Part shown: piece by piece, positions 43,775 to 51,027 of the stretch
Layout: each line of letters starts with the position of its first letter
Position numbering within the stretch: position 1 is the stretch's first letter
Assembly (NCBI GenBank): GCA_964527265.1
Contig: CAZGOM010000001.1
Span: 1-64,000 of the forward strand
Reading direction: 5' to 3'
Length of the DNA stretch: 64,000 nt
Origin: CAZGOM01 sp964527265
Lineage (GTDB): Bacteria; Planctomycetota; Phycisphaerae; Phycisphaerales; Phycisphaeraceae
Translations under genes and position numbers: made by a program
Notes under the pieces: generated by a model
Database searches by the model: none
Told to the model about the DNA's origin: nothing
The model's input: the letters and a program-made list of their open reading frames with translations, nothing else

Positions 43775-44830
43775 TCAGGCGTTGGAAGAGAGTTGGACCG
43801 TGGAGCCGGGGAGGAGGGAGCAGCCGAGGTGGACGGTGCGAGGCGGGAGATCAGGTATTTCGAGGCGGGAGATGAGCATTTGGGCAGCAGTACGGCCCAT
43901 TTCGGAGGAGGGGACGGCGATGCTGGTGAGGGGGCCTTCGGGAAGCTGTCGGCCGCGCCATTGGCCGTCGAAGCCGATGAGGTCGAAGTCTTTTCCAGCG
44001 ACTAAGCCGTGTGCGGCAGCGCCGAGGAGGAAGCCGAGGGCGAGGTCGTCGCAGACGGTGAAGACGGCGCGCGGGCGGGGGCTTAAGGCGAGATAGGGGG
44101 CGACCATTTCGGCGCCTGCGCGCTCAAAATAAATGCGGGCGAAGAGGCGGTGTGAATGGGGCAGGGTTTGCCCGAAGCCTTCTTCAAAGCCAGCAAGGCG
44201 CTGGGAATCGAGGGTGAAATATTGGTTGGTCTGGCGGTTTCCGGTGCCGATGAAGCAGGCGGAGGTGATGCCGGCTTCACGGAGGAAGCGCCCGGCCTGG
44301 GCTGAGCCGTGCCGCTGATCGACGGAGACGAGGTCGTAGCGCTGACCGATGTGAGGGAGGGAGACGTCGTGGGTGGCGATGACGGTGAGGATTTGGTCGG
44401 GGCGGGCTTTGAGGGTGTGGGCGCGGTCGTTATGGATGATGGCGATGGCGTCGGCGTCGATGGAGGAGAGGTCGGGGTCTTGGAGGCGTGGGGCGCGGAG
44501 GGTGGTGATGCCGCGGCGCTGGAGTTCAGCAGTGAAGGCCTGGGCCATTAGTTCGGTCATGCCGTCGGACTCTCCCAGGGGGAGGTAGACGCGTTTTGCA
44601 GGTGCGATGAATGTGCCGCGGCGGGGAGACGAGGTGAGGAGCCCTTCGGCGACGAGTTCCTGGACGGCGCGGTGGGTGTTGCGCTGGCCGGCTTTGAGTT
44701 GGAGTGCCAGAGAGCGGATGGGGGGGAGGCGCGAGCCTGCGGGCCAGTGCGTGCCCATGCGGGAGAGGAGCATGGATTTAATTTGCTGATAGGTGAGGTC
44801 GGAATCCAGGTTTGGGGTTTGCTTCTGCAT
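43775..44830 (-). CDS. GntR-HTH/LacI-type transcriptional regulator
   Basis: 351 residues from ATG 44830. GTG 44842 is in frame, but it would lie immediately after the best -10 box and so upstream of transcription. The N-terminal GntR winged helix (LTYQQIKSMLLSRM...GSRLPPIRSLALQLKAGQRNTHRAVQELVAEGLL) is followed by a type-1 periplasmic-binding-like domain (YDLVSVDQRHGSAQAGRFL, FTVCDDLALGFLLGAA, DFDLIGFDG, PLTSIAVPSSEMGRTAA). This AraR-like architecture binds sugars or related effectors. It heads the operon with PhyH and the glycosidase and is divergent from the M55 peptidase operon. It may control both. Confidence 0.88.
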   Translation of the reverse strand: MQKQTPNLDSDLTYQQIKSMLLSRMGTHWPAGSRLPPIRSLALQLKAGQRNTHRAVQELVAEGLLTSSPRRGTFIAPAKRVYLPLGESDGMTELMAQAFTAELQRRGITTLRAPRLQDPDLSSIDADAIAIIHNDRAHTLKARPDQILTVIATHDVSLPHIGQRYDLVSVDQRHGSAQAGRFLREAGITSACFIGTGNRQTNQYFTLDSQRLAGFEEGFGQTLPHSHRLFARIYFERAGAEMVAPYLALSPRPRAVFTVCDDLALGFLLGAAAHGLVAGKDFDLIGFDGQWRGRQLPEGPLTSIAVPSSEMGRTAAQMLISRLEIPDLPPRTVHLGCSLLPGSTVQLSSNA

Positions 44831-44843
44831 TGAAGTTGCCACA

Positions 44844-44872
44844 ATAATAAGCAGTTGTTTTGATGATTACAA
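44844..44872 (-). promoter_or_regulatory. Candidate sigma70-type promoter of the GntR/LacI regulator operon
   Basis: On the minus strand: -35 TTGTAA (44867-44872), 17-base spacer, -10 TATTAT (44844-44849). Transcription would begin near 44837, leaving ATG 44830 almost leaderless. Confidence 0.5.
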
Positions 44873-44887
44873 GAGGTGGAATGTGCG

Positions 44888-44893
44888 TATAAT
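44888..44893 (+). promoter_or_regulatory. Consensus -10 box upstream of the M55 peptidase operon
   Basis: A perfect TATAAT sits 174 bases before the peptidase start in an AT-rich stretch. The -35 is weak (ATTACA at 44866-44871, 16-base spacer) and overlaps the -35 of the divergent promoter. Confidence 0.4.
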
Positions 44894-44933
44894 AGCTGAT
44901 TTATTCAGATAAAGATTTGATATGTGATGTAAT

Positions 44934-44953
44934 ATTGCAACAATCGTTGCGAT
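44934..44953. promoter_or_regulatory. Inverted repeat, possible operator
   Basis: ATTGCAAC and GTTGCGAT are inverted copies with one mismatch, around AATC. The palindrome lies between the divergent regulator and peptidase operons, about 40 bases downstream of the TATAAT. A GntR/LacI dimer would bind a site of this size, but that is inference. Confidence 0.4.
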
Positions 44954-45066
44954 ATAAAAGGTGTTTTGCTACCATCGCGGCGGCAAAGATCGGCGTGGGC
45001 GCAGACGATGGAGCCACGGCCGCCGATGTCTTGTCTCACGAGTCAACACCCAGGAAAGGTCGATCC

Positions 45067-45897
45067 ATGGCGAAGCGTCAGCCAAAGTCGGGCGGGGAGA
45101 AGATCAAGAGCGTTTTCATTTTGACGGATATCGAGGGGGTGGCGGGGGTGGTGTCGTTTGAGCATGAGACTTTTCCGACGGGGAAGTATTACGACCGGTC
45201 GCAGAAGCTGCTGACGGCGGAGGTGAATGCGGCGGTGGAGGGGCTGCTGGAGGAAGGGGTGGAGGACATCCTGGTGGCGGATGCTCATGGGCCGGGGGCG
45301 ATCTGGTTTGAGGAGCTGCACCCGAAGGCGAAGCTGATCCATGGGCGTCCAATCACGCTGCATCAACTGCTGGGGCCGGTGAAGGAATATCAGGCGTCGA
45401 TGATCATCGGGCAGCATGCGATGGCGGGGGTGGCGACGAGCAACATGAACCACACGCAGAGCAGTGCGACCATCGATTACGTGAAGCTCAATGGAAAGAT
45501 GATCGGGGAGATTGCGCAGTTTGCGCTCTATCAGGGGGCGTTTGGGGTGCCGATGATTTTCTTGAGCGGGGAGGAAGATGCTTGCCGTGAGGCGGAGGGA
45601 TTGATTCCCGGGATCACCACGGCGGCGGTGAAGAAGGGGGTTGGGAGGGGATCGGCGATATCGATGTCCGCGGTGAATGCGCGGGCATTGATCAAGGAGG
45701 GGGTGAAACAGGCGATCAAGCGGCATGCGAAAACGCCGGTGAAGCCGGTGGTGTGGCCTGGGCCGTATGTGGTGGAGAAGCGGTTTTTCAGCACCTGCAC
45801 GGCGGATCTGGCGGCGGCTGTGATGGGGGTGAAGCGCGTGGATGGGCAGACGGTGCAGTTGTCGGGCGAGCGGATTGAAGAGGTGATTTACCGGTGA
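45067..45897 (+). CDS. M55-family D-aminopeptidase (DppA-like)
   Basis: 276 residues from ATG 45067, preceded by AGGAAAGG; the longer frame from 44917 is not protein-like. Metal ligands of the DppA fold are in place: D21 and E23 in LTDIEGVAG, H74 in ADAHGPG, H117 in GQHAMAG and the glutamates of SGEEDA (169-170). DppA is a self-compartmentalizing zinc peptidase that hydrolyses D-Ala-D-Ala-type peptides. It is followed 54 bases later by an acetamidase/formamidase gene on the same strand, so the pair may degrade D-amino-acid peptides or amides. No peptide transporter is adjacent. Confidence 0.9.
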   Translation: MAKRQPKSGGEKIKSVFILTDIEGVAGVVSFEHETFPTGKYYDRSQKLLTAEVNAAVEGLLEEGVEDILVADAHGPGAIWFEELHPKAKLIHGRPITLHQLLGPVKEYQASMIIGQHAMAGVATSNMNHTQSSATIDYVKLNGKMIGEIAQFALYQGAFGVPMIFLSGEEDACREAEGLIPGITTAAVKKGVGRGSAISMSAVNARALIKEGVKQAIKRHAKTPVKPVVWPGPYVVEKRFFSTCTADLAAAVMGVKRVDGQTVQLSGERIEEVIYR

Positions 45898-45951
45898 GCC
45901 AGGCGGGCCTGCGGTTTCGCCGTTGTGAGCCTTTTTTTAAGGGGATGAGCG

Positions 45952-46893
45952 ATGGCGGAGAAACGTGTGAGAGTGATCAAGCAAAAAGGGAAGCATCCTT
46001 ATACGTTTGGGCCGGGGCACAAGGTGATCGCCGCGGTGAAGCCGGGGGAGGTGGTGACAATCCTGACGAAGGATTGCTTTGAAAACCGGCTTAACTCGGA
46101 GAAGGATCTTTGCAGTGAGAAATGTTTTTACCCATTTTTGAATCCTCAGACGGGGCCGATTTTGGTGGAGGGGGCCAAGCCGGGGGACACGCTGGTGGTG
46201 CATATCCATGACATCCAGCCGGACCGTGATTTTGCGGTTTCGGCGCTGATACCGGGGTTTGGGGGGTTGACGCATCCGAGTGTGCTGAATGCGCCGATTC
46301 CGGAGGACACGCGGATCATGCCGATCCGGGATGGGGAAGTGGTGTTCAGCGAGCGGGTACGGCTGCCGTATAAACCGTTTGTGGGGACGATCGGGGTGGC
46401 GCCGCAGATCGAGTCGATCAACAGCCTGACGCCGGGGTACTGGGGCGGGAACATGGATTGCATTGAGACGTGTCCGGGGAATGTGGTGCATTTTCCGGTG
46501 TTTGTGGAGGGGGCGCGTTTTTTTGTTGGGGATGCGCATGCGACGCAGGGAGACGGGGAGGTGAGCGGGTGCGCGGCGGAAATGCCGGCGCGGGTGACGG
46601 TGAGTTTTGAGGTGATCAAAGGAAAGGCGATCCGCTGGCCGCGGATTGTGTCAGAGGAATATGTGATGGTGGCGGGGAGCGCGCGGCCGCTGGAAGACGC
46701 GGCGCGGATCGCCTGGCTGGAACTGGTGCGGTGGATGGTGGACGACTATGGGTTTACGGAGAAGGATGCGTATTACCTGATCGGGCAGGCGGGGCGAATG
46801 CGGGTGGGGAACATGGTGGATCCAAGCTACACGATGGTGGCGAAGATGGCGCGGAAGTACCTGGGGAATCGCGTGGATGCAATGCGAGAGTGA
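45952..46893 (+). CDS. Acetamidase/formamidase family protein
   Basis: 313 residues, a typical length for the FmdA_AmdA family. Recognisable stretches are NPQTGPILVEGAKPGDTLVVHI, GYWGGNMDCIETCPGN, and VGDAHATQGDGEVSGCAAEMPA, which holds the metal/active-site D-H-G-E cluster, with NMVDP near the end. The family hydrolyses short-chain amides to acids and ammonia. It follows the M55 peptidase in the same direction and probably the same transcript. Substrate is not determined. The end of the gene is convergent with the P-type ATPase. Confidence 0.9.
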   Translation: MAEKRVRVIKQKGKHPYTFGPGHKVIAAVKPGEVVTILTKDCFENRLNSEKDLCSEKCFYPFLNPQTGPILVEGAKPGDTLVVHIHDIQPDRDFAVSALIPGFGGLTHPSVLNAPIPEDTRIMPIRDGEVVFSERVRLPYKPFVGTIGVAPQIESINSLTPGYWGGNMDCIETCPGNVVHFPVFVEGARFFVGDAHATQGDGEVSGCAAEMPARVTVSFEVIKGKAIRWPRIVSEEYVMVAGSARPLEDAARIAWLELVRWMVDDYGFTEKDAYYLIGQAGRMRVGNMVDPSYTMVAKMARKYLGNRVDAMRE

Positions 46894-46934
46894 AAGTAGA
46901 GTTTGACAGCATTCACGTGTGGGCCTCGCCCCAA

Positions 46935-46954
46935 CCCTCTCTCAGAGGGGAAAA
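46935..46954 (+). terminator. Weak hairpin between convergent genes
   Basis: CCCTCT (46935-46940) and AGAGGG (46944-46949) with a 3-base loop, followed by GAAAAT. It lies 42 bases after the acetamidase stop. There is no T-run on the + strand, but the A-run would give T residues on the minus strand. Confidence 0.4.
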
Positions 46955-46967
46955 TATGGCGGCAAGC

Positions 46968-49238
46968 CTAATCGTTGGCTGCGGTGATGGCGGCTTGGGT
47001 TTGGTTGGTGCGCAGGAGGCGTAGGCCATTGGCGACGACCAGAAGGCTGGCGCCGACATCGGCAATGACGGCCATCCAGAGAGTGGCCATGCCCAGGAGG
47101 GCGAGGATGAAGAAGACGAGTTTGATGCCCAGGGCGACGGTGATGTTCTGGGTGAGGATGGCGGCGGTGCGGCGGCTGAGCCGGATGAATTCGGGGAGCT
47201 CACGCAGGTCGTCGCGCATGAAGGCGACATCGGCGGTTTCGATAGCGGTGTCGGTGCCTGCGGCGCCCATGGCGAATCCGATGCTGGCCTTGGCGAGGGC
47301 GGGGGCATCGTTGATGCCGTCCCCGACCATGCCGACGGATTGGGAGCCGTGGGCAGCGAGGAGGGTGTTGATGGCGGCGAGCTTGTCTTCGGGGAGGAGT
47401 GAGCCGCGGGCGTCGTCGATGCCGACGGTTTTGGCGATGGCGTCGGCGGTTTTTTGATTGTCACCGGTGAGCATGACGGAGCGGACGCCGAGTTTGTGAA
47501 GGCTGCGGACGGCGTCGACGCTGGTGGCCCTGGGGGTGTCGGCGACGGCGAGGATGCCCAGGACGGCTTTGAAAGTGGTGACGACGATGGCGGTTTTGCC
47601 TTGGGACTCAAGGGCGGAGAGCTGGGCTTCGATTGCGGGGGAGCAGACACCGCGTTCGTGGGCAAGGCGATGGTTACCGACTTCGTAGGTTTCGGAGTTG
47701 ACGATGCCGCGCACGCCGCGGCCGGTGATGGATTCAAAGGCGTCGACGGGGAGGAGGGATGCTTTGGTGGTGTCCCAGGCGGTGGTGACAGCGTGGGCGA
47801 CGGGGTGGTCAGAGAGGGCGTCGAGGCTGGCGGCGATGTGGAGGAGCTGGTCGGGAGTGAGGACGCGGTCGGTGTTTTCGACTGGGATCAGATCGGTGAG
47901 TTTGGGCTTGCCTTCGGTGATGGTGCCGGTTTTATCGAGAGCGACGACTTTGAGGTGGCGACCGCCTTCGAGGTAAACACCGCCCTTGATGAGTATGCCG
48001 CGTTTGGCGGCAGCGGTGAGGCCGCTGACGACGGTGACGGGAGTGGAGATGACGAGGGCGCAGGGGCAGGCGATCACCAGGAGCACCAGGGCTTTGTAAA
48101 GCCAGGGCTGGAAAGGCTGGGAGAAAGCCAACCATGGAATGACAGCGACCAGGACGGCGAGGACGACGACGATGGGGGTGTAGACGCGGGCGAAGGTGTC
48201 GACGAAGCGCTGGGTGGGGGCGCGCTGGCCTTGGGCTTCCTGCACGGTGCGGACGATGCGGGCGAGAGTGGTTTGGTCTTTGCCGCCGGTGGTTTTAAAG
48301 ACCAGAAGACCGTTGCCGTTGATGGTGCCGGCGAAGACCTGATCGCCGACGGCTTTGTCGACGGGAACGCTTTCGCCGGTGATGGGGGCTTGATTGACGG
48401 AGGAGGCACCGGAGACAACGATGCCGTCCAGGGGGAGGCGTTCGCCGGGCTTAACGCGGACGATGGAGCCTGTGTCGACGGTGTCGGCGGAGACTTGCTT
48501 CCAATCGACTGCGCCGGTTGCATCCTGGGTGCGGATGCTGGCGGTTTCGGGGGCCATGGCCATTAAGCCGCGCACGGCATTCCGGGCGCGCTCCAAGGAA
48601 CGGGCCTCGATCATTTCCGCGACAGCAAAAAGAAAGACGACCATGGCGGCCTCAGGCCAGGAGCCGACGGCCGCAGCGCCGATGACGGCGATGGTCATGA
48701 GGAAATTGATATTCAGGGTGAGGGTTTTAAGGGCGATGAAGCCTTTTTTGAGCGTCGGCAGCCCGCCCATGAGGATGGAGGCGACGGCGAGGGCAATGAT
48801 GAAGGGAGAGGTTTCGCTCCACCCGGCGAAGTAAAGGCCTTCGGCGGTGAAGGCGAGGAGGCCGGAGAAGCTCAGCATCCAGGCGCGTTTGTGGGAGGCG
48901 GCATGGATGTTTAAGGGTTTGTCGGGGTGGTTGTGGCCGGCGTGACCGTGTTCGTCGTGGCTGTCATGGGGATGGTCGTGCTTATGGTTGTGGTTGCAGT
49001 TTGGGCCATGGACGTGGTTGGATTGGCCCTGGGAGGAAGGATCGGGGGCCATATCGATCTTTTTCAAAGCGGAGAGGATGGCAGCGTCATCGGTGTAGGT
49101 GTGAGTGACGATGAGCCGGCGGTTGAAGAGGTCGAATTCAAGTCCCTGGACTTCCTTGAGGGATTTGAATTGATTACGAATAACGGCCTCTTCAGCGGGG
49201 CAGTCCATCGAGGGAATTGTGTAGGTGACTTTTGCCAT
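46968..49238 (-). CDS. Heavy-metal (Zn/Cd/Pb-type) P1B ATPase
   Basis: 756 residues from ATG 49238; the open frame runs further but overlaps the divergent nnrE. An HMA-like domain (about 1-68, with SMDCPAEEA, one cysteine only) and a very histidine-rich linker (about 75-110, HxH and HGH runs) precede the membrane domain. The transport motif is C391-P-C393 in VIACPCALVIS, the phosphorylated D435 is in DKTGTITEG, and GDGINDAPALA follows. The last helices (GIKLVFFILALLGMATLWMAVIADVG) carry the K and D typical of ZntA/CadA exporters. It should pump zinc or cadmium out of the cytoplasm. No metal regulator gene is next to it. Confidence 0.92.
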   Translation of the reverse strand: MAKVTYTIPSMDCPAEEAVIRNQFKSLKEVQGLEFDLFNRRLIVTHTYTDDAAILSALKKIDMAPDPSSQGQSNHVHGPNCNHNHKHDHPHDSHDEHGHAGHNHPDKPLNIHAASHKRAWMLSFSGLLAFTAEGLYFAGWSETSPFIIALAVASILMGGLPTLKKGFIALKTLTLNINFLMTIAVIGAAAVGSWPEAAMVVFLFAVAEMIEARSLERARNAVRGLMAMAPETASIRTQDATGAVDWKQVSADTVDTGSIVRVKPGERLPLDGIVVSGASSVNQAPITGESVPVDKAVGDQVFAGTINGNGLLVFKTTGGKDQTTLARIVRTVQEAQGQRAPTQRFVDTFARVYTPIVVVLAVLVAVIPWLAFSQPFQPWLYKALVLLVIACPCALVISTPVTVVSGLTAAAKRGILIKGGVYLEGGRHLKVVALDKTGTITEGKPKLTDLIPVENTDRVLTPDQLLHIAASLDALSDHPVAHAVTTAWDTTKASLLPVDAFESITGRGVRGIVNSETYEVGNHRLAHERGVCSPAIEAQLSALESQGKTAIVVTTFKAVLGILAVADTPRATSVDAVRSLHKLGVRSVMLTGDNQKTADAIAKTVGIDDARGSLLPEDKLAAINTLLAAHGSQSVGMVGDGINDAPALAKASIGFAMGAAGTDTAIETADVAFMRDDLRELPEFIRLSRRTAAILTQNITVALGIKLVFFILALLGMATLWMAVIADVGASLLVVANGLRLLRTNQTQAAITAAND

Positions 49239-49293
49239 GGTGTAATGATTATCCCCTGCTGGAATACGATAGCGGATGAATAGGAGAAATAAG

Positions 49294-49998
49294 ATGGGAG
49301 ATTTGTTTTTGACGGGTGAGCAGTCACGTGCGGTGGATAAGTATGCACTGGAGCGTTTGGGGGTGCCGGGAGTAGTGCTAATGGAGAATGCCGGGCGGGG
49401 TGCGGCGGAGCGGGTGATTGAGGTGGCGGCTGCAAGGGTGGAAAGTGCGCTTTTTGTCGTGTTGACGGGGTCAGGGAACAATGCAGGAGATGGATTTGTG
49501 GTGGCGCGGCATCTGGCGTGCCGGGGATTGGAGGCGGTGTTGGTGCGGGCGACGGCCGCGGAGCGGTTGACGGGGGATGCGCGGGTGATGAGTGAGATTT
49601 GCGTGAAGCTGAAGCTGCCGACGCGGATGGCGACAGAGGCGGGAGAGTGGCGGGATGAGTGGGTGGGGCGTGAGCGATCGTTGATCCTGATCGATGCCTT
49701 GATGGGCACCGGGGCGCAGGGGGCGGCAAGGCCGCATTTTGCCGATCTGATTCGCCAGTGCAATCGATTGCGCCGTGAGCGGGAGGCGTTTGTGGCGGCG
49801 CTGGATTTGCCCTCGGGGCTGGACGCGGACAGCGGCGAAGCGACGGACCCCACGGTGGAGGCGGATTTGACGCTGACGTTTTGCACGATGAAGCAGGGAT
49901 TTGGAAGACCGAGGACCGAGCGCTACACCGGGCGGGTAGAAGTGGTTGGGATCGGATTGCCGCAAGAGGCGATTCATGCCAGTTTCAAGGGGGTGTAG
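49294..49998 (+). CDS. nnrE: NAD(P)H-hydrate epimerase
   Basis: 234 residues from ATG 49294, which has AGGAG at 49281-49285; an ATG at 49276 lies before that site and is less likely. The YjeF_N fold shows VLMENAGRGAAE, VVLTGSGNNAGDGFVVARHL and ALDLPSGLDADSG (potassium/substrate site). The enzyme repairs damaged NAD(P)HX by interconverting its epimers. The C-terminal dehydratase (NnrD) domain often fused to it is absent, so that partner must be elsewhere. It diverges from the P-type ATPase with only 55 bases between starts. Confidence 0.9.
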   Translation: MGDLFLTGEQSRAVDKYALERLGVPGVVLMENAGRGAAERVIEVAAARVESALFVVLTGSGNNAGDGFVVARHLACRGLEAVLVRATAAERLTGDARVMSEICVKLKLPTRMATEAGEWRDEWVGRERSLILIDALMGTGAQGAARPHFADLIRQCNRLRREREAFVAALDLPSGLDADSGEATDPTVEADLTLTFCTMKQGFGRPRTERYTGRVEVVGIGLPQEAIHASFKGV

Positions 49999-50040
49999 TC
50001 CAATTTCGGGGAGTCATTTTCCGGAACCCAGTGGATGATG

Positions 50041-50074
50041 CAAGACATACTCACGAAGACGAGAGCATGGCACA
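50041..50074. repeat. Second copy of the 34-base hairpin repeat
   Basis: Matches 23755-23788 at 32 of 34 positions. It folds as CATACTCACG (50046-50055), loop AAGA, CGAGAGCATG (50060-50069). Unlike the first copy it lacks the outer 25-base arms and lies between convergent genes, 43 bases after nnrE. Confidence 0.7.
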
Positions 50075-50095
50075 AGAGCCTGGTGAAGAGGCTGG

Positions 50096-51022
50096 TCAGG
50101 CACTTTTTTCGTACCAGTCGAGCACGCGCAACGCGCGCAGGGTGATCCAGCGGCTGGGGTTGCCGATGCCCTCGTTCATGTCGAAATGAACCTTCCCGGG
50201 GTGGACATGCTCCAAAAGCCATTGGCCGGAGGTGGTGCGTTTTGCCTGGAGCCGTTGAACGGCTTCGGCCATGCGTTCTTCAGGTTGAACGCCGGCGTTG
50301 CGGAAGTAATCCAGCGCACGGAGGATGTCGTAGTGCCAGTAGGTGGGGAAGGAGAGCATCGTCCATTCAAGGTTGATGACGTTTCCCGTGGATGCTGTGC
50401 GGAGAAGACGGCGTTCCAGAAGGTATTCATGGCCGCGCAGGCGGGCCTGGGTAATGGCGGGTGTGGCGCCTTTGGCCTGCTCATAAGCCAAGAGGCCCTC
50501 GAGGGCGCAGATGGTGGAGTGAAAGGAAGAGCGTTTGCTGGGTGGAGCGTAGCAATTCCAGCCACCGTCCTGGAGCTGTTCAGCAAGGAACCTGTCGACC
50601 ATTTTGTCTGAGGTGTAGCCGAAGTAAGCGCCGGCGGTGAGCGTGCGGCCGTTGATGCAGGCTTCGGTTTCGCCCTCAAAGAAGGGGGAATGGTCAAAGC
50701 CGGGGCCCCAGGTGACGTGTTGGCGGACGCGTTGGACGGCGGTCTGGGCAGGTTGAGAGTGAGGATCGATTCCGAGCTGCGACAGGAGCCACATTACGTC
50801 GAAGGTGGACGTCTTACCGGGGGACATCCATGTGGTGTTGTCCCATTGGCCGTCGAGGCTTTGCAGGGCAAGGAGCTTTGCGCCCCATCCTTCCACGCCG
50901 ATGCGGGCGCGCTGGCGGGTCACCTCATCAGCGGGAGTGTGGAGCAGGTCGCGCATGACCTGCCAGAGGATGGAGGGGTCTGAATCGAGCAGCCAGTTGA
51001 TGATGGAGGGTTGGATAGCCAT
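50096..51022 (-). CDS. Terpenoid-cyclase/prenyltransferase-fold (alpha/alpha toroid) protein
   Basis: 308 residues made of helical repeats with QW-like motifs: LLALQSLDGQWDNTTW, EQLQDGGWNCYAPPSKRSSFHSTICALEGL and RTTSGQWLLEHVHPG. This matches squalene-cyclase-like proteins of the alpha/alpha toroid class. The acidic DXDD catalytic motif of true cyclases is not visible, so enzymatic cyclization is doubtful. There is no signal peptide. It begins 5 bases after the stop of the GH13 amylase gene and should be co-transcribed; the link between the two is unexplained. Confidence 0.75.
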   Translation of the reverse strand: MAIQPSIINWLLDSDPSILWQVMRDLLHTPADEVTRQRARIGVEGWGAKLLALQSLDGQWDNTTWMSPGKTSTFDVMWLLSQLGIDPHSQPAQTAVQRVRQHVTWGPGFDHSPFFEGETEACINGRTLTAGAYFGYTSDKMVDRFLAEQLQDGGWNCYAPPSKRSSFHSTICALEGLLAYEQAKGATPAITQARLRGHEYLLERRLLRTASTGNVINLEWTMLSFPTYWHYDILRALDYFRNAGVQPEERMAEAVQRLQAKRTTSGQWLLEHVHPGKVHFDMNEGIGNPSRWITLRALRVLDWYEKSA

Positions 51023-51027
51023 GGCAT

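Noticed and set aside
49239..49886. A 216-residue N-terminal extension of the P-type ATPase frame
   Set aside because: The added sequence is Ser/Ala/Arg/Thr-rich and antisense to nnrE. The HMA domain begins at ATG 49238.
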